From: Criblamydia sequanensis CRIB-18
Lineage (GTDB): Bacteria > Chlamydiota > Chlamydiia > Chlamydiales > Criblamydiaceae
DNA length: 64,000 nt
NCBI RefSeq assembly: GCF_000750955.1
Contig: NZ_CCEJ010000003.1
Span: 496,001 to 560,000 of the forward strand
Reading direction: 5' to 3'
Part shown: positions 1-9,153 of the stretch, piece after piece
Position numbering within the stretch: the first letter of the stretch is position 1
Layout of the letters: each line of letters opens with the position of its first letter
Program-made: the position numbers and the translations under genes
Notes under the pieces: generated by a model
What the model was told of the DNA's origin: nothing
The model's database searches: none
What the model saw: the letters and a program-made list of their open reading frames with translations, nothing else

Positions 1-1264
1 GAATCGGCTCGCCCCTCTCAGTTGGGATAGGCATCTCATAAACGGAATTGTTTTTTGCGACCCAGAAGGGGTTTGGCTTATCGTAATTTCCCTTTTGAAT
101 TCCTTGAATTCTGGCGTCTTTCAAGCGGATTTCTTTTCTTAGTTTTCGCCCCTGTACTTGAAAATCGGTTCTATATTGAATCTCATCAAACTTTCTTAAC
201 TTTATATCTCGTGGATCTAAGCTTGCTTGAACCGGTTCAAAAGGATCAAAATAGACCTCGGGATAGGCCAAGGCAATTTTTTCTCCCTCGTCTGATTCAA
301 AAAACTCAAATTTTTGTCCGCCGGAAGTAAGCTTTCCGGAAACGACTCTAAGGCCTTTTTCTTTCAGATTTTTTTCAAGTCGGGATAGTCCTTCTTTTTC
401 TTTCGGGATAAAAATAGTCTGTCTAATGGTACCTTTTAAAAAAACGCCGTATAAAGGCTCTTTAGATTTAAAATCCCTGCAATCCAAAGGAATTTTATTA
501 GATTGGATGGAAGTTACCGAGACACAGGAAAAAAAATCAATCAAGCGAGTCTTATAAGTCTCTTGATCAACGGCAATTATCCGTTCACTTTCTTCCTGAA
601 TATTTTCATCCGAGTAGGCAAGCGTTTTAAGGACGTTTTCAACATCCTCTTCTCTAGGAGGAATCAGGGATTTTTTTAAAGTTGGGATGGACTTATCAAA
701 AACGGTTAGATAGGCAGGCGTTGTGATAAAGTTTACCGTTCCGGCCTCAGCTAAATTTTTTCCGGTCGAGCGAACCATTTTTAGTTTAAGGGTGCTTGGC
801 GCAAGTCTATAACTTGCAGCTTTTGCTCCCTTTATCTTATTGATTTCATTAAAAGCTGTTTTTACAAGGTCTTTGGGTGAACCATCTGAATTTTTCAAAG
901 GAAGGGGAAAAGACTCGGGAATCGCTTCATCGGTGAGGGGATTGTAAGGATCACCGGCTTTTCTTAAAGACTTTTCTTCAATCGATTTAGCGCTATAATC
1001 TGAGGCCTCGCTTAGACTATCGATCAAATGATAGTAGCTTTGATAGTAGGCTTCTTTCGGGGTGATTCGGATGGGGGCCGTTAAGGAAATCAGTTTTTCC
1101 GTCCAAGTTTTTTCTAAACCATGGGTGACGGAAAAAAAAACCACTATCAACCAAACGACTAAAGCAATAACTATAATCGATATTAGGCTGATAATGGATA
1201 CAGAGAGCTGTCTTATACGGGGAGTTAAGTACTTTAAAGCAATCGACAGCTCATAATAGCGCAT
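1..1264 (-). CDS. Lipoprotein-releasing ABC transporter permease, LolC/LolE type (partial, runs off left edge)
   Basis: The reverse strand is open from an ATG at 1264 to the window edge, about 421 codons. I translated it by hand. It begins MRYYELSIALKYLTPR and has a membrane segment at about residues 20-45, followed by a long periplasmic domain. The FtsX-type C-terminal membrane part would lie beyond the edge. Known: LolC/LolE permeases work with the ATPase LolD to release lipoproteins from the inner membrane. The start is 7 bases after the rpmG stop, so the two are co-transcribed; in C. trachomatis rpmG is also followed by a lolE-type gene (CT150-151, from memory). LolC and LolE cannot be told apart from this half. 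Confidence 0.8.
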   Translation of the reverse strand, partial: MRYYELSIALKYLTPRIRQLSVSIISLISIIVIALVVWLIVVFFSVTHGLEKTWTEKLISLTAPIRITPKEAYYQSYYHLIDSLSEASDYSAKSIEEKSLRKAGDPYNPLTDEAIPESFPLPLKNSDGSPKDLVKTAFNEINKIKGAKAASYRLAPSTLKLKMVRSTGKNLAEAGTVNFITTPAYLTVFDKSIPTLKKSLIPPREEDVENVLKTLAYSDENIQEESERIIAVDQETYKTRLIDFFSCVSVTSIQSNKIPLDCRDFKSKEPLYGVFLKGTIRQTIFIPKEKEGLSRLEKNLKEKGLRVVSGKLTSGGQKFEFFESDEGEKIALAYPEVYFDPFEPVQASLDPRDIKLRKFDEIQYRTDFQVQGRKLRKEIRLKDARIQGIQKGNYDKPNPFWVAKNNSVYEMPIPTERGEPI

Positions 1265-1271
1265 GATAAAT

Positions 1272-1427
1272 CTATTTTGCTTCTTTAAACTCTACGTGCT
1301 CACGAACGATGGGATCGTATTTGATAAGAGTTAAGCGATCAGGTGTATTAGTTTTATTTTTGTTTGTGTAGTAACAAAAATGGCTTTTAGAACTTCTCAT
1401 TTTAATTTTTTCGCGCTTACTTGCCAT
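1272..1427 (-). CDS. rpmG: 50S ribosomal protein L33
   Basis: A 51-residue basic protein, [13 protein letters not shown] to HVEFKEAK. The ending and the K-Y-D-P block are typical of bacterial L33, and the length is the family's usual one. A longer reading starting at 1490 exists, but the internal ATG at 1427 gives the canonical N-terminus. The residues cysteine 18 and the spacing do not form the paired CxxC zinc motifs, so this is a zinc-free type L33. It is a structural part of the large ribosomal subunit. It is first in an operon with the Lol permease downstream. Confidence 0.95.
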   Translation of the reverse strand: MASKREKIKMRSSKSHFCYYTNKNKTNTPDRLTLIKYDPIVREHVEFKEAK

Positions 1428-1745
1428 GGTAGACTCCATTAAAGTTTTTTTATAATCAGCCATCATAGCGGATAACCGCTTAAGTTTCAAGAAAAGTCAA
1501 ATATAGAATTTGATTTTTTTCGGTTTCTTCTCATTTTTTTAAAAAAAGCACTCTGTTTAGCTCAGAGTCTTAAGTTGATGAACGCCTTCGGATGGTCAAC
1601 TAGGTTGAATCAATAGGGGTGACTTTACTTAATGTTTTTTTTGAATAATAACAATTAAAAATGATTTTGCTTTAATTAATTAATATAATCTTAACAAATT
1701 CTCATTAAAATAATCTTTATTAAAAATCAAAAAAATAGATATTTT
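1428..1745. other. AT-rich intergenic region between divergent rpmG and the F-box/WD40 gene
   Basis: There is no credible reading frame. It must hold the rpmG promoter (reverse) and the promoter of the F-box gene (forward). The part from 1625 to 1745 is almost pure A+T. A short inverted repeat (GTTGA at about 1574 with TCAAC at about 1597) is too weak to call a terminator. No Shine-Dalgarno sequence precedes the ATG at 1746. Confidence 0.6.
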
Positions 1746-3002
1746 ATGGATGCTCCAACAATTTATTCCCTGCAAAGAATGCCTCCTTTGGTAAAAGACG
1801 ATTTGGAGGAAGAAAAAGAGAATTCAATTGATGAAATGAGCGGCGCCGAGCTTGCAAAGGATGGGGTAAGTGATAGTCCCATAAATCTTTTATCAGAAGA
1901 AGTTCTAGTTTTAATTTTTGAACGTTTACCTATTTCATCTCTTTGTTCAATCGCTTGCACCTCAAAAACTTGGAATAAATTAGTTTTTGATCGATCAACT
2001 TTAAAGGGTCTTGTCTCACACCTCATGCCTGATACTTTGAAAAGAATAGAAGCTAAAAGACTCCTAGGGGATCGGGTGTCGAGATTGGGTAAAGGGAAGC
2101 GGAGAATGGTAGAGCCGGACTATATTCACTATTTAAAAACTGAAACGAGAATGCGCTCCTCCAACAAAACTCCGGAATTAAAAGAATTAAAAGGCCATAA
2201 AGGAAGTGTTTTTTGTCTTAAAACGACAGAAGATGGAACGCTCGTTAGCGGATCAGGAGATGGGACAGTTAGAATATGGTCGCTTGAATCTCAGGAGCCT
2301 CTTATTTTACCTCTAAATGATAGCATTCAAGACATGCAAATTGAAGAAGGTAATTTTTATTTTAGAGGCGTAAGTAATCAAGTTCATGTTTTGAGTCGAA
2401 ATAGGGAGGATCCCGAAGATGCCATACTTAACCCCGGTTTTCCGTTTAGCTCTTTTCAAGTTTTAGGAGATCTTATTTACTACGGTTCTAAATCCGGCTC
2501 CGTTGAAATCTTCGATATCAATTCAAATAAAAGAGCAATAGCCCTAAATAGCGGAAACGACGCCTGTGTTACAAGTCTTTTTGTAAACGATCGAGTTTAT
2601 GCAGGTTTTAGCAGCGGAAAGCTGCAAGCATTTGATATTGAAACAGGAAGAGTCGTCCAAGATTTTGTTGGCCACAATGAAATGATAAAAAGTTTTTCCG
2701 TTTTAGATAATCAACTTTATAGCGGGTCTTTTGACGGAACGATTAGAGCTTGGGATGTTCGAAACGATCGTTCGTTTTCAGTCATTTATTGTAAAGATCA
2801 CATAAGCTGTATTGATGTGATAGACCATAAAATTGGCTCGGGTTCCTGGGATGGTCTTATTAGATATTTTGATGCGAGATCATCAAGAATATTAAAAACG
2901 CTAGGACATACGATTTGTGTTCTGTCTCTTCATTCAAATGAAGGTATCGTTTATGGCGGTTCCATGGGATCCACTATTCGCTTATGGGATTTTAATGCGT
3001 GA
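1746..3002 (+). CDS. F-box and WD40-repeat protein, eukaryote-like
   Basis: 418 residues. An acidic N-terminus is followed by an F-box at about residues 47-84 (LLSEEVLVLIFERLP, then the S-K-T-W-N-K-L block). WD40 repeats run from about 147 to the end, with clear copies such as LKGHKGSVFCL and SGDGTVRIWS, and a last blade ending IRLWDF. Known: eukaryotic F-box/WD40 proteins bring substrates to SCF ubiquitin ligases, the F-box binding Skp1. Inference: in an intracellular bacterium this would be a secreted effector acting on host ubiquitination. There is no signal peptide, so type III secretion is the likely route. The gene overlaps the 3' end of tsaD by 11 bases on the opposite strand. No ribosome binding site is evident. 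Confidence 0.9.
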   Translation: MDAPTIYSLQRMPPLVKDDLEEEKENSIDEMSGAELAKDGVSDSPINLLSEEVLVLIFERLPISSLCSIACTSKTWNKLVFDRSTLKGLVSHLMPDTLKRIEAKRLLGDRVSRLGKGKRRMVEPDYIHYLKTETRMRSSNKTPELKELKGHKGSVFCLKTTEDGTLVSGSGDGTVRIWSLESQEPLILPLNDSIQDMQIEEGNFYFRGVSNQVHVLSRNREDPEDAILNPGFPFSSFQVLGDLIYYGSKSGSVEIFDINSNKRAIALNSGNDACVTSLFVNDRVYAGFSSGKLQAFDIETGRVVQDFVGHNEMIKSFSVLDNQLYSGSFDGTIRAWDVRNDRSFSVIYCKDHISCIDVIDHKIGSGSWDGLIRYFDARSSRILKTLGHTICVLSLHSNEGIVYGGSMGSTIRLWDFNA

Positions 3003-4032
3003 GAGGATTAAAAGAGGAAATAGGAATTCGGGAAGCAGGCTCCAAACCAAAAGAGTCGCTTTCTCTTTTTTCTTGCCACTTATGGAAAGCGAGCCCGGCT
3101 ATCATTGCAGCGTTATCCAAACTCAAACCCTTCCCCGGAAATAAGGTTCTTAAGTGCGGGGCTTTTTCTGAAAAAAGCTGCCTTAAAGTTTGACTTGAAG
3201 TTACCCCCCCGCCAAAGATAACGGTTTTTGTCTTATAAGTTTCTGCCGCCAAAAGGATTTTGCTTAAAACATCTTGAAAGGCTACCCGTTGAAAAGAAGC
3301 GGCCATATTGCATTTTTCACTTAGTGAAAGCGATTCTATTTTGTCGCTATTAGTGTTTGGACCTTTTAGTTTATAGAGGACAGCCGTCTTTAAACCGCTA
3401 AAGGAGAAATCAAGAGGTTTTTTTTTAACATGGCCGGCTTTCAAAGAGTAGGAGTAAGGGTCTCCCTGTTTTGCCAATTCCTCAAGAATGGGACCTCCCG
3501 GGTAAGGCAGCCCCATCATTTTTGCCACTTTATCAAAAGCTTCTCCAATAGCGTCATCAATTGTTTCTGCGATCAAAGAATAAGTGCCAAGGCTCTCTAT
3601 CAGAACAAGAGAGGTATGTCCGCCGGATAAAACAGCGCCAAGACAGGGGAACAAGACGTCTTGATGCGACATTAAAGCTGCGTAGAGATGCGCTTCAATA
3701 TGGTTAATGGCAAGAAAAGGGATTTTTTTAGAAAGAGATAGGGCTTTTGCTGAAGTCACTCCTATATGAAGGGCTCCAATTAAGCCGGGTCCATAAGCTG
3801 CCGCAATTAAGTCCACTTGATCCAAAGTTAGAGAAGCCTCTTTTAGAGCTTGTTTTAAAGTTGGAATAATCGCATCGATGTGGCGTCTGCAAGCAAGCTC
3901 GGGGACTACTCCGCCAAAAATTTCATGCTGGTCGGCTTGCGAGGCGATGACATTCGATAGAATTTCTTTCCCATCCCTAACAATAGAGGCCGCCGTTTCA
4001 TCGCAGCTTGTTTCAATCCCTAGAATATACAT
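2992..4032 (-). CDS. tsaD: tRNA N6-adenosine threonylcarbamoyltransferase TsaD
   Basis: 346 residues, the normal family length. It starts MYILGIETSCDETA, the family signature, and has the metal-binding H111-x3-H115 in NHIEAHLYA, a PGGP segment and a C-terminal GGGVTSS. It transfers the threonylcarbamoyl group from TC-AMP to A37 of tRNAs that read ANN codons, acting with TsaB/TsaE, which are not in this window. In C. trachomatis the orthologue (gcp, CT197) sits beside the opp operon. Here it lies about 16 kb from opp, next to the pentose phosphate genes. The 3' end overlaps the F-box/WD40 gene by 11 bases. Confidence 0.97.
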   Translation of the reverse strand: MYILGIETSCDETAASIVRDGKEILSNVIASQADQHEIFGGVVPELACRRHIDAIIPTLKQALKEASLTLDQVDLIAAAYGPGLIGALHIGVTSAKALSLSKKIPFLAINHIEAHLYAALMSHQDVLFPCLGAVLSGGHTSLVLIESLGTYSLIAETIDDAIGEAFDKVAKMMGLPYPGGPILEELAKQGDPYSYSLKAGHVKKKPLDFSFSGLKTAVLYKLKGPNTNSDKIESLSLSEKCNMAASFQRVAFQDVLSKILLAAETYKTKTVIFGGGVTSSQTLRQLFSEKAPHLRTLFPGKGLSLDNAAMIAGLAFHKWQEKRESDSFGLEPASRIPISSFNPLTH

Positions 4033-4138
4033 ATCTCAAGAAAATTAATTTAAAAATTTAGATTTAAATTATTATTTATTCAGAATTTAAAATAAATATA
4101 TTTTCATAAAGGTTTATTATAAAAATAATCTATCAAAA

Positions 4139-4906
4139 TTAGATTTGGTTTCTGAGATTGCCGGCGGATTCATAATCGAGAACCCATAGAGAATTATTTT
4201 CCGGAGTTCCTATTCCTTGCGCCGGGTAATTATTGGGATCATAAGGGGCAAAAAAAACAGCTTCGACAGCCCGAGCTTTAGATTTTCCAAGAGCCACAAT
4301 TAAAATTTCCCGGGCTTCATTAATGCAAGAAAAAGTTAAACTCATGCGCCACGCATTTAATTTGGGGACGAAATTACCAACAACTTTTCTCTCCCTGGCA
4401 TTTAAAGCATGTGTTTTTGGAAAAAGAGAGGCTGTATGGGCATCTTCACCAAGCCCTAGCATCATAAGATCAAACTTTCCTTTATAAAGCCTTTCATCCA
4501 TGATCTCTTCATAGGCTTTGGCCTCAACTTCCATGCTGCCTTCCGCTTTCATTCTAAAAATCTGATCTTCCTCAATGGGTAGGAAAGAAAAGCCGGATTC
4601 AAGAGCCATTCTATAATTGCTTTCCGGATGATCCGGAGGAACCGCCCTCTCATCGCTAAAGAAAATGAGCACCTTTTTCCAATCGATTGCTTCGCGATAA
4701 GGATCTGAGGCTAATAGACGATAAATGGCTTTCGGGGTTGATCCGCCTGATAACGCAACCGAAAAAAAGCCATGATCTTTGATCGCTTTTTCATAAGCTG
4801 CCATAAACTGATGGGCTGCAAATTCAACGGATTCCTTAGCAGTCGGGAGAATCACAAGCTTTCTCTTGGAATCAAATATACGAAAAGAAGTTTTTATATC
4901 TCGCAT
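4139..4906 (-). CDS. pgl: 6-phosphogluconolactonase (DevB/SOL type)
   Basis: 255 residues. Family blocks visible are ALSGGSTPKAIY near residue 50, FFSDERAVPPDHPESNY, and GLGEDAHTASLFP. The last has alanine where most members have glycine (GLGxDGHTASLFP). The enzyme hydrolyses 6-phosphogluconolactone to 6-phosphogluconate, step two of the oxidative pentose phosphate pathway. Its start overlaps the 3' end of opcA by 13 bases, so zwf-opcA-pgl is a coupled operon. The following 106 bases up to tsaD are extremely AT-rich and hold no gene. Confidence 0.95.
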   Translation of the reverse strand: MRDIKTSFRIFDSKRKLVILPTAKESVEFAAHQFMAAYEKAIKDHGFFSVALSGGSTPKAIYRLLASDPYREAIDWKKVLIFFSDERAVPPDHPESNYRMALESGFSFLPIEEDQIFRMKAEGSMEVEAKAYEEIMDERLYKGKFDLMMLGLGEDAHTASLFPKTHALNARERKVVGNFVPKLNAWRMSLTFSCINEAREILIVALGKSKARAVEAVFFAPYDPNNYPAQGIGTPENNSLWVLDYESAGNLRNQI

Positions 4907-5955
4907 ATGGAGGCCTCTTTTTGAGAAAGCTTTTCAAGTTCAATCATCGTTTTCTTATAAGGTAAAAGCGTTTTGCTATAGAGTAATTCTTGAATGAAAT
5001 TAAGCCCTTTGGACAGATCTCTGATCTGTAAAGAAAGAGGCAGAAAACATCTGTCTTCAGAAGAAACATGCACGAGTACCCGATCAGGCCCCCTTTTAAA
5101 AACAAGTTCAAAAGATTCTACCGGCTCATTTTTAACTTGTATAGAAACAATAGCGCCTTGCGGCATAACATCCATTTTTTTTGGCGTTAGTTTTATTTTT
5201 CTTTTTCCGAAATCGCTATCATAGTCTAAACAGGTGACATTTTTGATGCAAGAAACACTCTTTAGTTCCCATTCAAGGGAAGATGTCATCCATGCCGAGA
5301 GATAAAGAGCATTCGTTGAACTTCTTTTTTCAATATTCGAATCGATAGCATTAAAATAGATATCAATTTCAGTGGAATTTTGCAGCTTTTTCAAACTCTC
5401 TTTAGAGCTGAAAACCTTGGAAAAAACTTCTCTCCAGCTAGAGAGAATGGCCCAGGGAATATCGATAACTTCATGCCCCTCTTTTAAGAGGCTTGTCACT
5501 TTAGGACAATAATTTTTGAACTCAAAAACACTCTCAAGATCAAAGATGACTCTTGTCGCATACGGAATCAACTCTTTTAACACTTCAAAATTTTGACTTG
5601 GGTCATCTCCCCAAATAATATAAACGGGTAGATCCGGAACAAACTGCGGGGTTACAATAAAAGGGATTTTTTCGTGCTCTCTTGCAGGGCATTTGATGGC
5701 GATATGGTCGCAAACAATCTCTCCATCCCCATATTGTTTAACTTTTATCTCAAGAGATTCGTTTAATGCGCTTAAAGACTGTACCGTAATAAGCCTGCAG
5801 GGAAGCTTCTGAACTATGGATTGGACAACACCTCTTAAAAAATCGCCGCGTATTTCATCTTTTGTATAAACAAGCAAATTAAAAAGACAACCCTTTATCT
5901 TATTTCCTTGCTTGTTTTCTAAGGTCAAACGCCTTATTTCAGCATCAATATCCAC
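4894..5955 (-). CDS. opcA: OpcA-like glucose-6-phosphate dehydrogenase assembly protein
   Basis: 353 residues. The first part (NLLVYTKDE, then the L-P-C-R block) and the middle (VPDLPVYIIWGDDP, then D-S at VIFDLESV) match the OpcA family known from cyanobacteria and actinobacteria, where OpcA allosterically activates or assembles G6PDH. The position between zwf and pgl supports the assignment: it starts 21 bases after the zwf stop and overlaps pgl by 13 bases. No catalytic motif is expected. The assignment rests on remembered family blocks and context. Confidence 0.85.
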   Translation of the reverse strand: MDIDAEIRRLTLENKQGNKIKGCLFNLLVYTKDEIRGDFLRGVVQSIVQKLPCRLITVQSLSALNESLEIKVKQYGDGEIVCDHIAIKCPAREHEKIPFIVTPQFVPDLPVYIIWGDDPSQNFEVLKELIPYATRVIFDLESVFEFKNYCPKVTSLLKEGHEVIDIPWAILSSWREVFSKVFSSKESLKKLQNSTEIDIYFNAIDSNIEKRSSTNALYLSAWMTSSLEWELKSVSCIKNVTCLDYDSDFGKRKIKLTPKKMDVMPQGAIVSIQVKNEPVESFELVFKRGPDRVLVHVSSEDRCFLPLSLQIRDLSKGLNFIQELLYSKTLLPYKKTMIELEKLSQKEASICEI

Positions 5956-5976
5956 GAGTCATTATCTCTTTAAAAT

Positions 5977-7524
5977 TTAGAGGGTTCGCCACTTATTTCC
6001 TGTTTTAGCAAGCATTTCTTCCGAGCTTTTAGGCCCCCAAGTTCCGGAAGCATAATTCGGAAAGTCATGAGGGGGTGATTTTTCCCAATACTTAAGAACC
6101 GGATCAAAAAGCTTCCAGGAAGCCAAAACTTCATCTTCTCTTGCAAAAAGAGTGCTATCGCCAGACATGCCATCGCAAAGAAGCCGCTCATAGGCTTCAG
6201 GAGGTTTAGATCCAAAATATGAGCCATATTGGAAGTCCATTTTAACAGGTTGGATGGGGGCATTCAAGCCGGGGACTTTGCAGTTCATTTTAAGGGAGAT
6301 ACCCTCATCCGGTTGAATGCGGATCACAAGGACATTAGGCTCTAATTGCTCATCAAAGAGAAATCCTGGTGCCGGTTTAAAGGTGATGGCAATCTCGGTG
6401 GATCTTTTAGGCAGCCTTTTACCGGCTCTTAAAAAGAAGGGGACTCCATTCCAGCGCCAATTGTCGATAAAAAGTTTAAGTGAAACGTACGTTTCAATAG
6501 AGGAGGTTTTGGATACGTTTTCTTCTTCTCTATAGCCTTTTACAGGTTCCCCCTTGATAAAGCCGGGTGCATATTGCCCTCTTTGTATGAACTCTTCCAT
6601 ATTCTTTTCAGAAAAAGGCCTCACAGCCTGCATGACTTTTACTTTTTCGTCCCGAATAGGATTTGCTTTAAAACTTGCCGGCGGTTCCATTGCGACAAGT
6701 GTTAAAAGCTGCATCATATGGTTTTGAACAATATCTCGAAGCATTCCGGCTTCTTCCCAAAGCCTTCCTCTTGTTCCGATTCCTATATCTTCAGCGACTG
6801 TAATCTGAACATTTTCAATATGATTATTGTTCCAAATGGATTCAAAAATGGGGTTGCTGAATCTAAAAGTTAAAAGATTTTGAACCGTTTCTTTTCCAAG
6901 GTAGTGGTCGATCCTGTAAATTTGATCTTCGTGAAGGTGAAGAAGGATGTCTTTTTGTAAAGCCTCGGCAGACTCTAAATCCCGACCGAAAGGTTTTTCA
7001 ATAATAACCCGGGACCATTTGTCATTAACTTTTGAGCTATCGTAGATTAAATGGTGTTGATCAAGCTTTTCAATTATCAGGGGAAAGAAACTTGGCTGAG
7101 TAGAAAGGTAATAAAGCCTATTTCCCTTGGTGCCGAAAGTGGCATCTAATTTTTTTAGCAAAGAAGCAAGAGAATCATAACCCTCGTCTTGATCAAATTC
7201 GGATCTATGGTAAAAAAGCTTTTCTTTAAAATCTTTCCAGACCTTTTCATCTACAGGCTTAGTCCTCGAAAATTCCTGTATCGCCACTTCCATGTCATGT
7301 CTAAAATCATCGTTGGACTTATCCCTTCTTGCAAACCCGACACAGGCAAAGTTAATGGGGAGCTGTCCGCCAAGAGCCAGATTATAAAGAGCCGGTATCA
7401 GCTTCCTTGAAGTCAGATCGCCTGTGGCCCCAAAAATCACCATTACGCACGGGTCGGCGCTTTTTACCCCGGGGGGTCCTAAAGGGTTTAGAAAAGATTC
7501 AGACTCAATTTGGGCAATAGTCAT
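5977..7524 (-). CDS. zwf: Glucose-6-phosphate 1-dehydrogenase
   Basis: 515 residues, a normal length. The NADP-binding motif FGATGDLTSRK is at residues 31-41, EKPFG at 176-180, and the substrate-binding RIDHYLGKE around 204-212 with catalytic His 207. It oxidises glucose-6-phosphate to 6-phosphogluconolactone, the main NADPH source of the oxidative pentose phosphate pathway. It is the first gene of the zwf-opcA-pgl operon. In C. trachomatis zwf directly follows kdsB-pyrG-yqgF (CT182-185, from memory). Here those three genes sit about 52 kb away at 59430-62295. Confidence 0.98.
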   Translation of the reverse strand: MTIAQIESESFLNPLGPPGVKSADPCVMVIFGATGDLTSRKLIPALYNLALGGQLPINFACVGFARRDKSNDDFRHDMEVAIQEFSRTKPVDEKVWKDFKEKLFYHRSEFDQDEGYDSLASLLKKLDATFGTKGNRLYYLSTQPSFFPLIIEKLDQHHLIYDSSKVNDKWSRVIIEKPFGRDLESAEALQKDILLHLHEDQIYRIDHYLGKETVQNLLTFRFSNPIFESIWNNNHIENVQITVAEDIGIGTRGRLWEEAGMLRDIVQNHMMQLLTLVAMEPPASFKANPIRDEKVKVMQAVRPFSEKNMEEFIQRGQYAPGFIKGEPVKGYREEENVSKTSSIETYVSLKLFIDNWRWNGVPFFLRAGKRLPKRSTEIAITFKPAPGFLFDEQLEPNVLVIRIQPDEGISLKMNCKVPGLNAPIQPVKMDFQYGSYFGSKPPEAYERLLCDGMSGDSTLFAREDEVLASWKLFDPVLKYWEKSPPHDFPNYASGTWGPKSSEEMLAKTGNKWRTL

Positions 7525-7582
7525 GGTGAATATCTCTTAGTTTAAGAATCGATTTTACAACTAAAGTAACTTACGGGCTGTG

Positions 7583-7768
7583 TTATTTTCGAGACAATAA
7601 ATAGAGAATTTTTAAGACCACGTAAGATCCCCAAGCAAGAGAGGCTGCCATCACAGCTCCAAAAGCGCTATCAAAGAGCATTCCCGTCCAATAGAAAAAG
7701 AGAATGAAGCTAAAAAAGAAGAAGGAAAGAAAGATTATAAGTCCGGCTTTATCAAAATAAAGGCTCAT
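7583..7768 (-). CDS. Small two-helix membrane protein, unknown function
   Basis: 61 residues, starting MSLYFDKAGLIIF. Two hydrophobic segments at about residues 8-30 and 33-57 are separated by a short polar turn, and the protein ends LLSRK, giving a positive-inside C-terminus. It lies upstream of zwf on the same strand, 58 bases before its start, and could be co-transcribed. I do not recognise the family. It could also be a chance frame, although the membrane-protein composition argues for a real gene. Confidence 0.5.
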   Translation of the reverse strand: MSLYFDKAGLIIFLSFFFFSFILFFYWTGMLFDSAFGAVMAASLAWGSYVVLKILYLLSRK

Positions 7769-8010
7769 TTGCTTTTGTCTCTAAAAAAGAAAGTTTCTTA
7801 ATTTGAACGTATTATCCTTGAGCTTTTGAGTGCAATCTTTTTTTTAACTTATAGGATATTAATAGTTTCTTTATAAAACCTAAATTTAAATGAGTAATAA
7901 TTATTTTAAAAATATAACAAATCATCTCCTTTATTCAAAACTTGCGAATTGATTGAAAATAAATAATAAGTGTGTTAAAAGATATAACAATTAATATTAT
8001 TTGAGGACTC

Positions 8011-8565
8011 ATGAAATTAGTTTCTTTTCTCTTTGCAGCCTTAATTGCCGCCACCTCTCTAAGCGGAGCTAATTACGATCATCATATTCATAATGCTCAT
8101 AACTCTCTTAAAACCAGAAATTTCAAACAAGCGCATCATCACTTAAACCAAGTGATACAGGAAAATCCAAATCACTCGCAGGCTCATGAATTGAAAGGCC
8201 ATATCTCTTTTGCCGAAGGCAATAGCAGTGAAGCTATTTCTCATCTATCGAGAGCAATCGAAGCAAACCCTAAAAATAGTACCGCTTATTTCGACAGGGG
8301 AGTCGCTCATCTTTCTCAAGGGAACACAGAACAAGCGACAAAAGATATCCGCAAAGCTTTAGAATTGAATCCAAAGCTGCACGAACGTTTAAAGCAAGCA
8401 GATCCTCAAGCACAAACTTATAAAGCGCCTACTCCTTTGAAAAAAACGGTGAAAAAAAGCGCTCCTAAAAAGAAAAATTTGGGCCTTCATTCTATCTCTA
8501 TGAAAAAAGGGACCGTAAAAATCAAAAAAGGAATCGTTGCCTTTAGATCTAAAGGCAAAAAATAA
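8011..8565 (+). CDS. Secreted TPR-repeat protein with lysine-rich tail
   Basis: 184 residues. There is a signal peptide (MKLVSFLFAALIAATSLSGA) and then three tetratricopeptide repeats at about residues 24-125, with the A-x2-H-L-x2-A-I-E-x-N-P spacing. The C-terminal 50 residues are rich in lysine (KKTVKKSAPKKK and repeats of KKG). TPRs bind protein partners. The basic tail suggests contact with nucleic acid or an acidic surface. A ribosome binding site (GAGGA) lies 6 bases before the ATG. It is monocistronic, followed by a strong terminator. The partner and role are unknown. Confidence 0.8.
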   Translation: MKLVSFLFAALIAATSLSGANYDHHIHNAHNSLKTRNFKQAHHHLNQVIQENPNHSQAHELKGHISFAEGNSSEAISHLSRAIEANPKNSTAYFDRGVAHLSQGNTEQATKDIRKALELNPKLHERLKQADPQAQTYKAPTPLKKTVKKSAPKKKNLGLHSISMKKGTVKIKKGIVAFRSKGKK

Positions 8566-8581
8566 ACTCTAAATTCTTAAG

Positions 8582-8606
8582 ACGCCCGATCAATTTCGGG
8601 CGTTTT
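8582..8606 (+). terminator. Rho-independent terminator of the TPR gene
   Basis: An 8-bp perfect stem (ACGCCCGA with TCGGGCGT), a 6-base loop and a run of T on the forward strand. It lies 17 bases after the TPR stop codon and directly before the stop of the convergent DoxX gene. Confidence 0.9.
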
Positions 8607-9077
8607 CTATTTTTTAAACACAAGCTTTTCAATCCCATAATCTAAAGAAATCGCACCCGGTCCAAAGCAAAATAAAGTTAGGGCCGTCAGTAAATAAGTG
8701 ACAGGCGTCTGTGACAGAAAAGCGTTCTGGTCCGTAAAGATTTGTGAAGACCCGGCATAGTGGGCTGTGAGAAGCGCTCCAACCATCGTAAAAGCTAGCG
8801 GAAGAGCTGCAAGTCTTGTGGCAAGACCAAGCATCAAAAGCCAGCCTCCAAGGCATTCAACTCCGCCGACTAAATAAGCGTTAAATTCCGGAAAAGGGAT
8901 TTTTTGCTGGGCAAAAAAAGAAGCTGTCTCGGAGATATTCAGCAGTTTATTGCAGCCCGCCGTCTGAAAAGAATACCCCCAATATAGTCTTATCGCAAAC
9001 AGAAATAAATTAGAAAAAAGGTCTGCAAGTCCGATCAAACTGGAATAGAATTTTTTTATGGAATGAATTAGAATCAT
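8607..9077 (-). CDS. DoxX family membrane protein
   Basis: 156 residues with four predicted membrane segments. It has the family blocks RLYWGYSFQTAGCNKL near residue 30, YLVGGVECLGGWLLMLG near 68, and an F-G-P-G-A-I-S-L-D end. DoxX proteins are small inner-membrane proteins; in mycobacteria one member forms an oxidoreductase complex, but the role here is not known. It converges with the TPR gene. The ATG at 9077 opens the frame, and waaA begins divergently 77 bases away. Confidence 0.85.
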   Translation of the reverse strand: MILIHSIKKFYSSLIGLADLFSNLFLFAIRLYWGYSFQTAGCNKLLNISETASFFAQQKIPFPEFNAYLVGGVECLGGWLLMLGLATRLAALPLAFTMVGALLTAHYAGSSQIFTDQNAFLSQTPVTYLLTALTLFCFGPGAISLDYGIEKLVFKK

Positions 9078-9153
9078 TTTTTACCTCATGAAAGAATTAA
9101 TTAAAGAAAGCCTTTAATAAAACTTGACGCTACCTTAGGACTTTCGGACTGTT

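Noticed and set aside
55-330. Forward frames in the first 1.3 kb
   Set aside because: The reverse strand carries one continuous frame of over 420 codons with the Lol permease start; forward frames are shadows of it.
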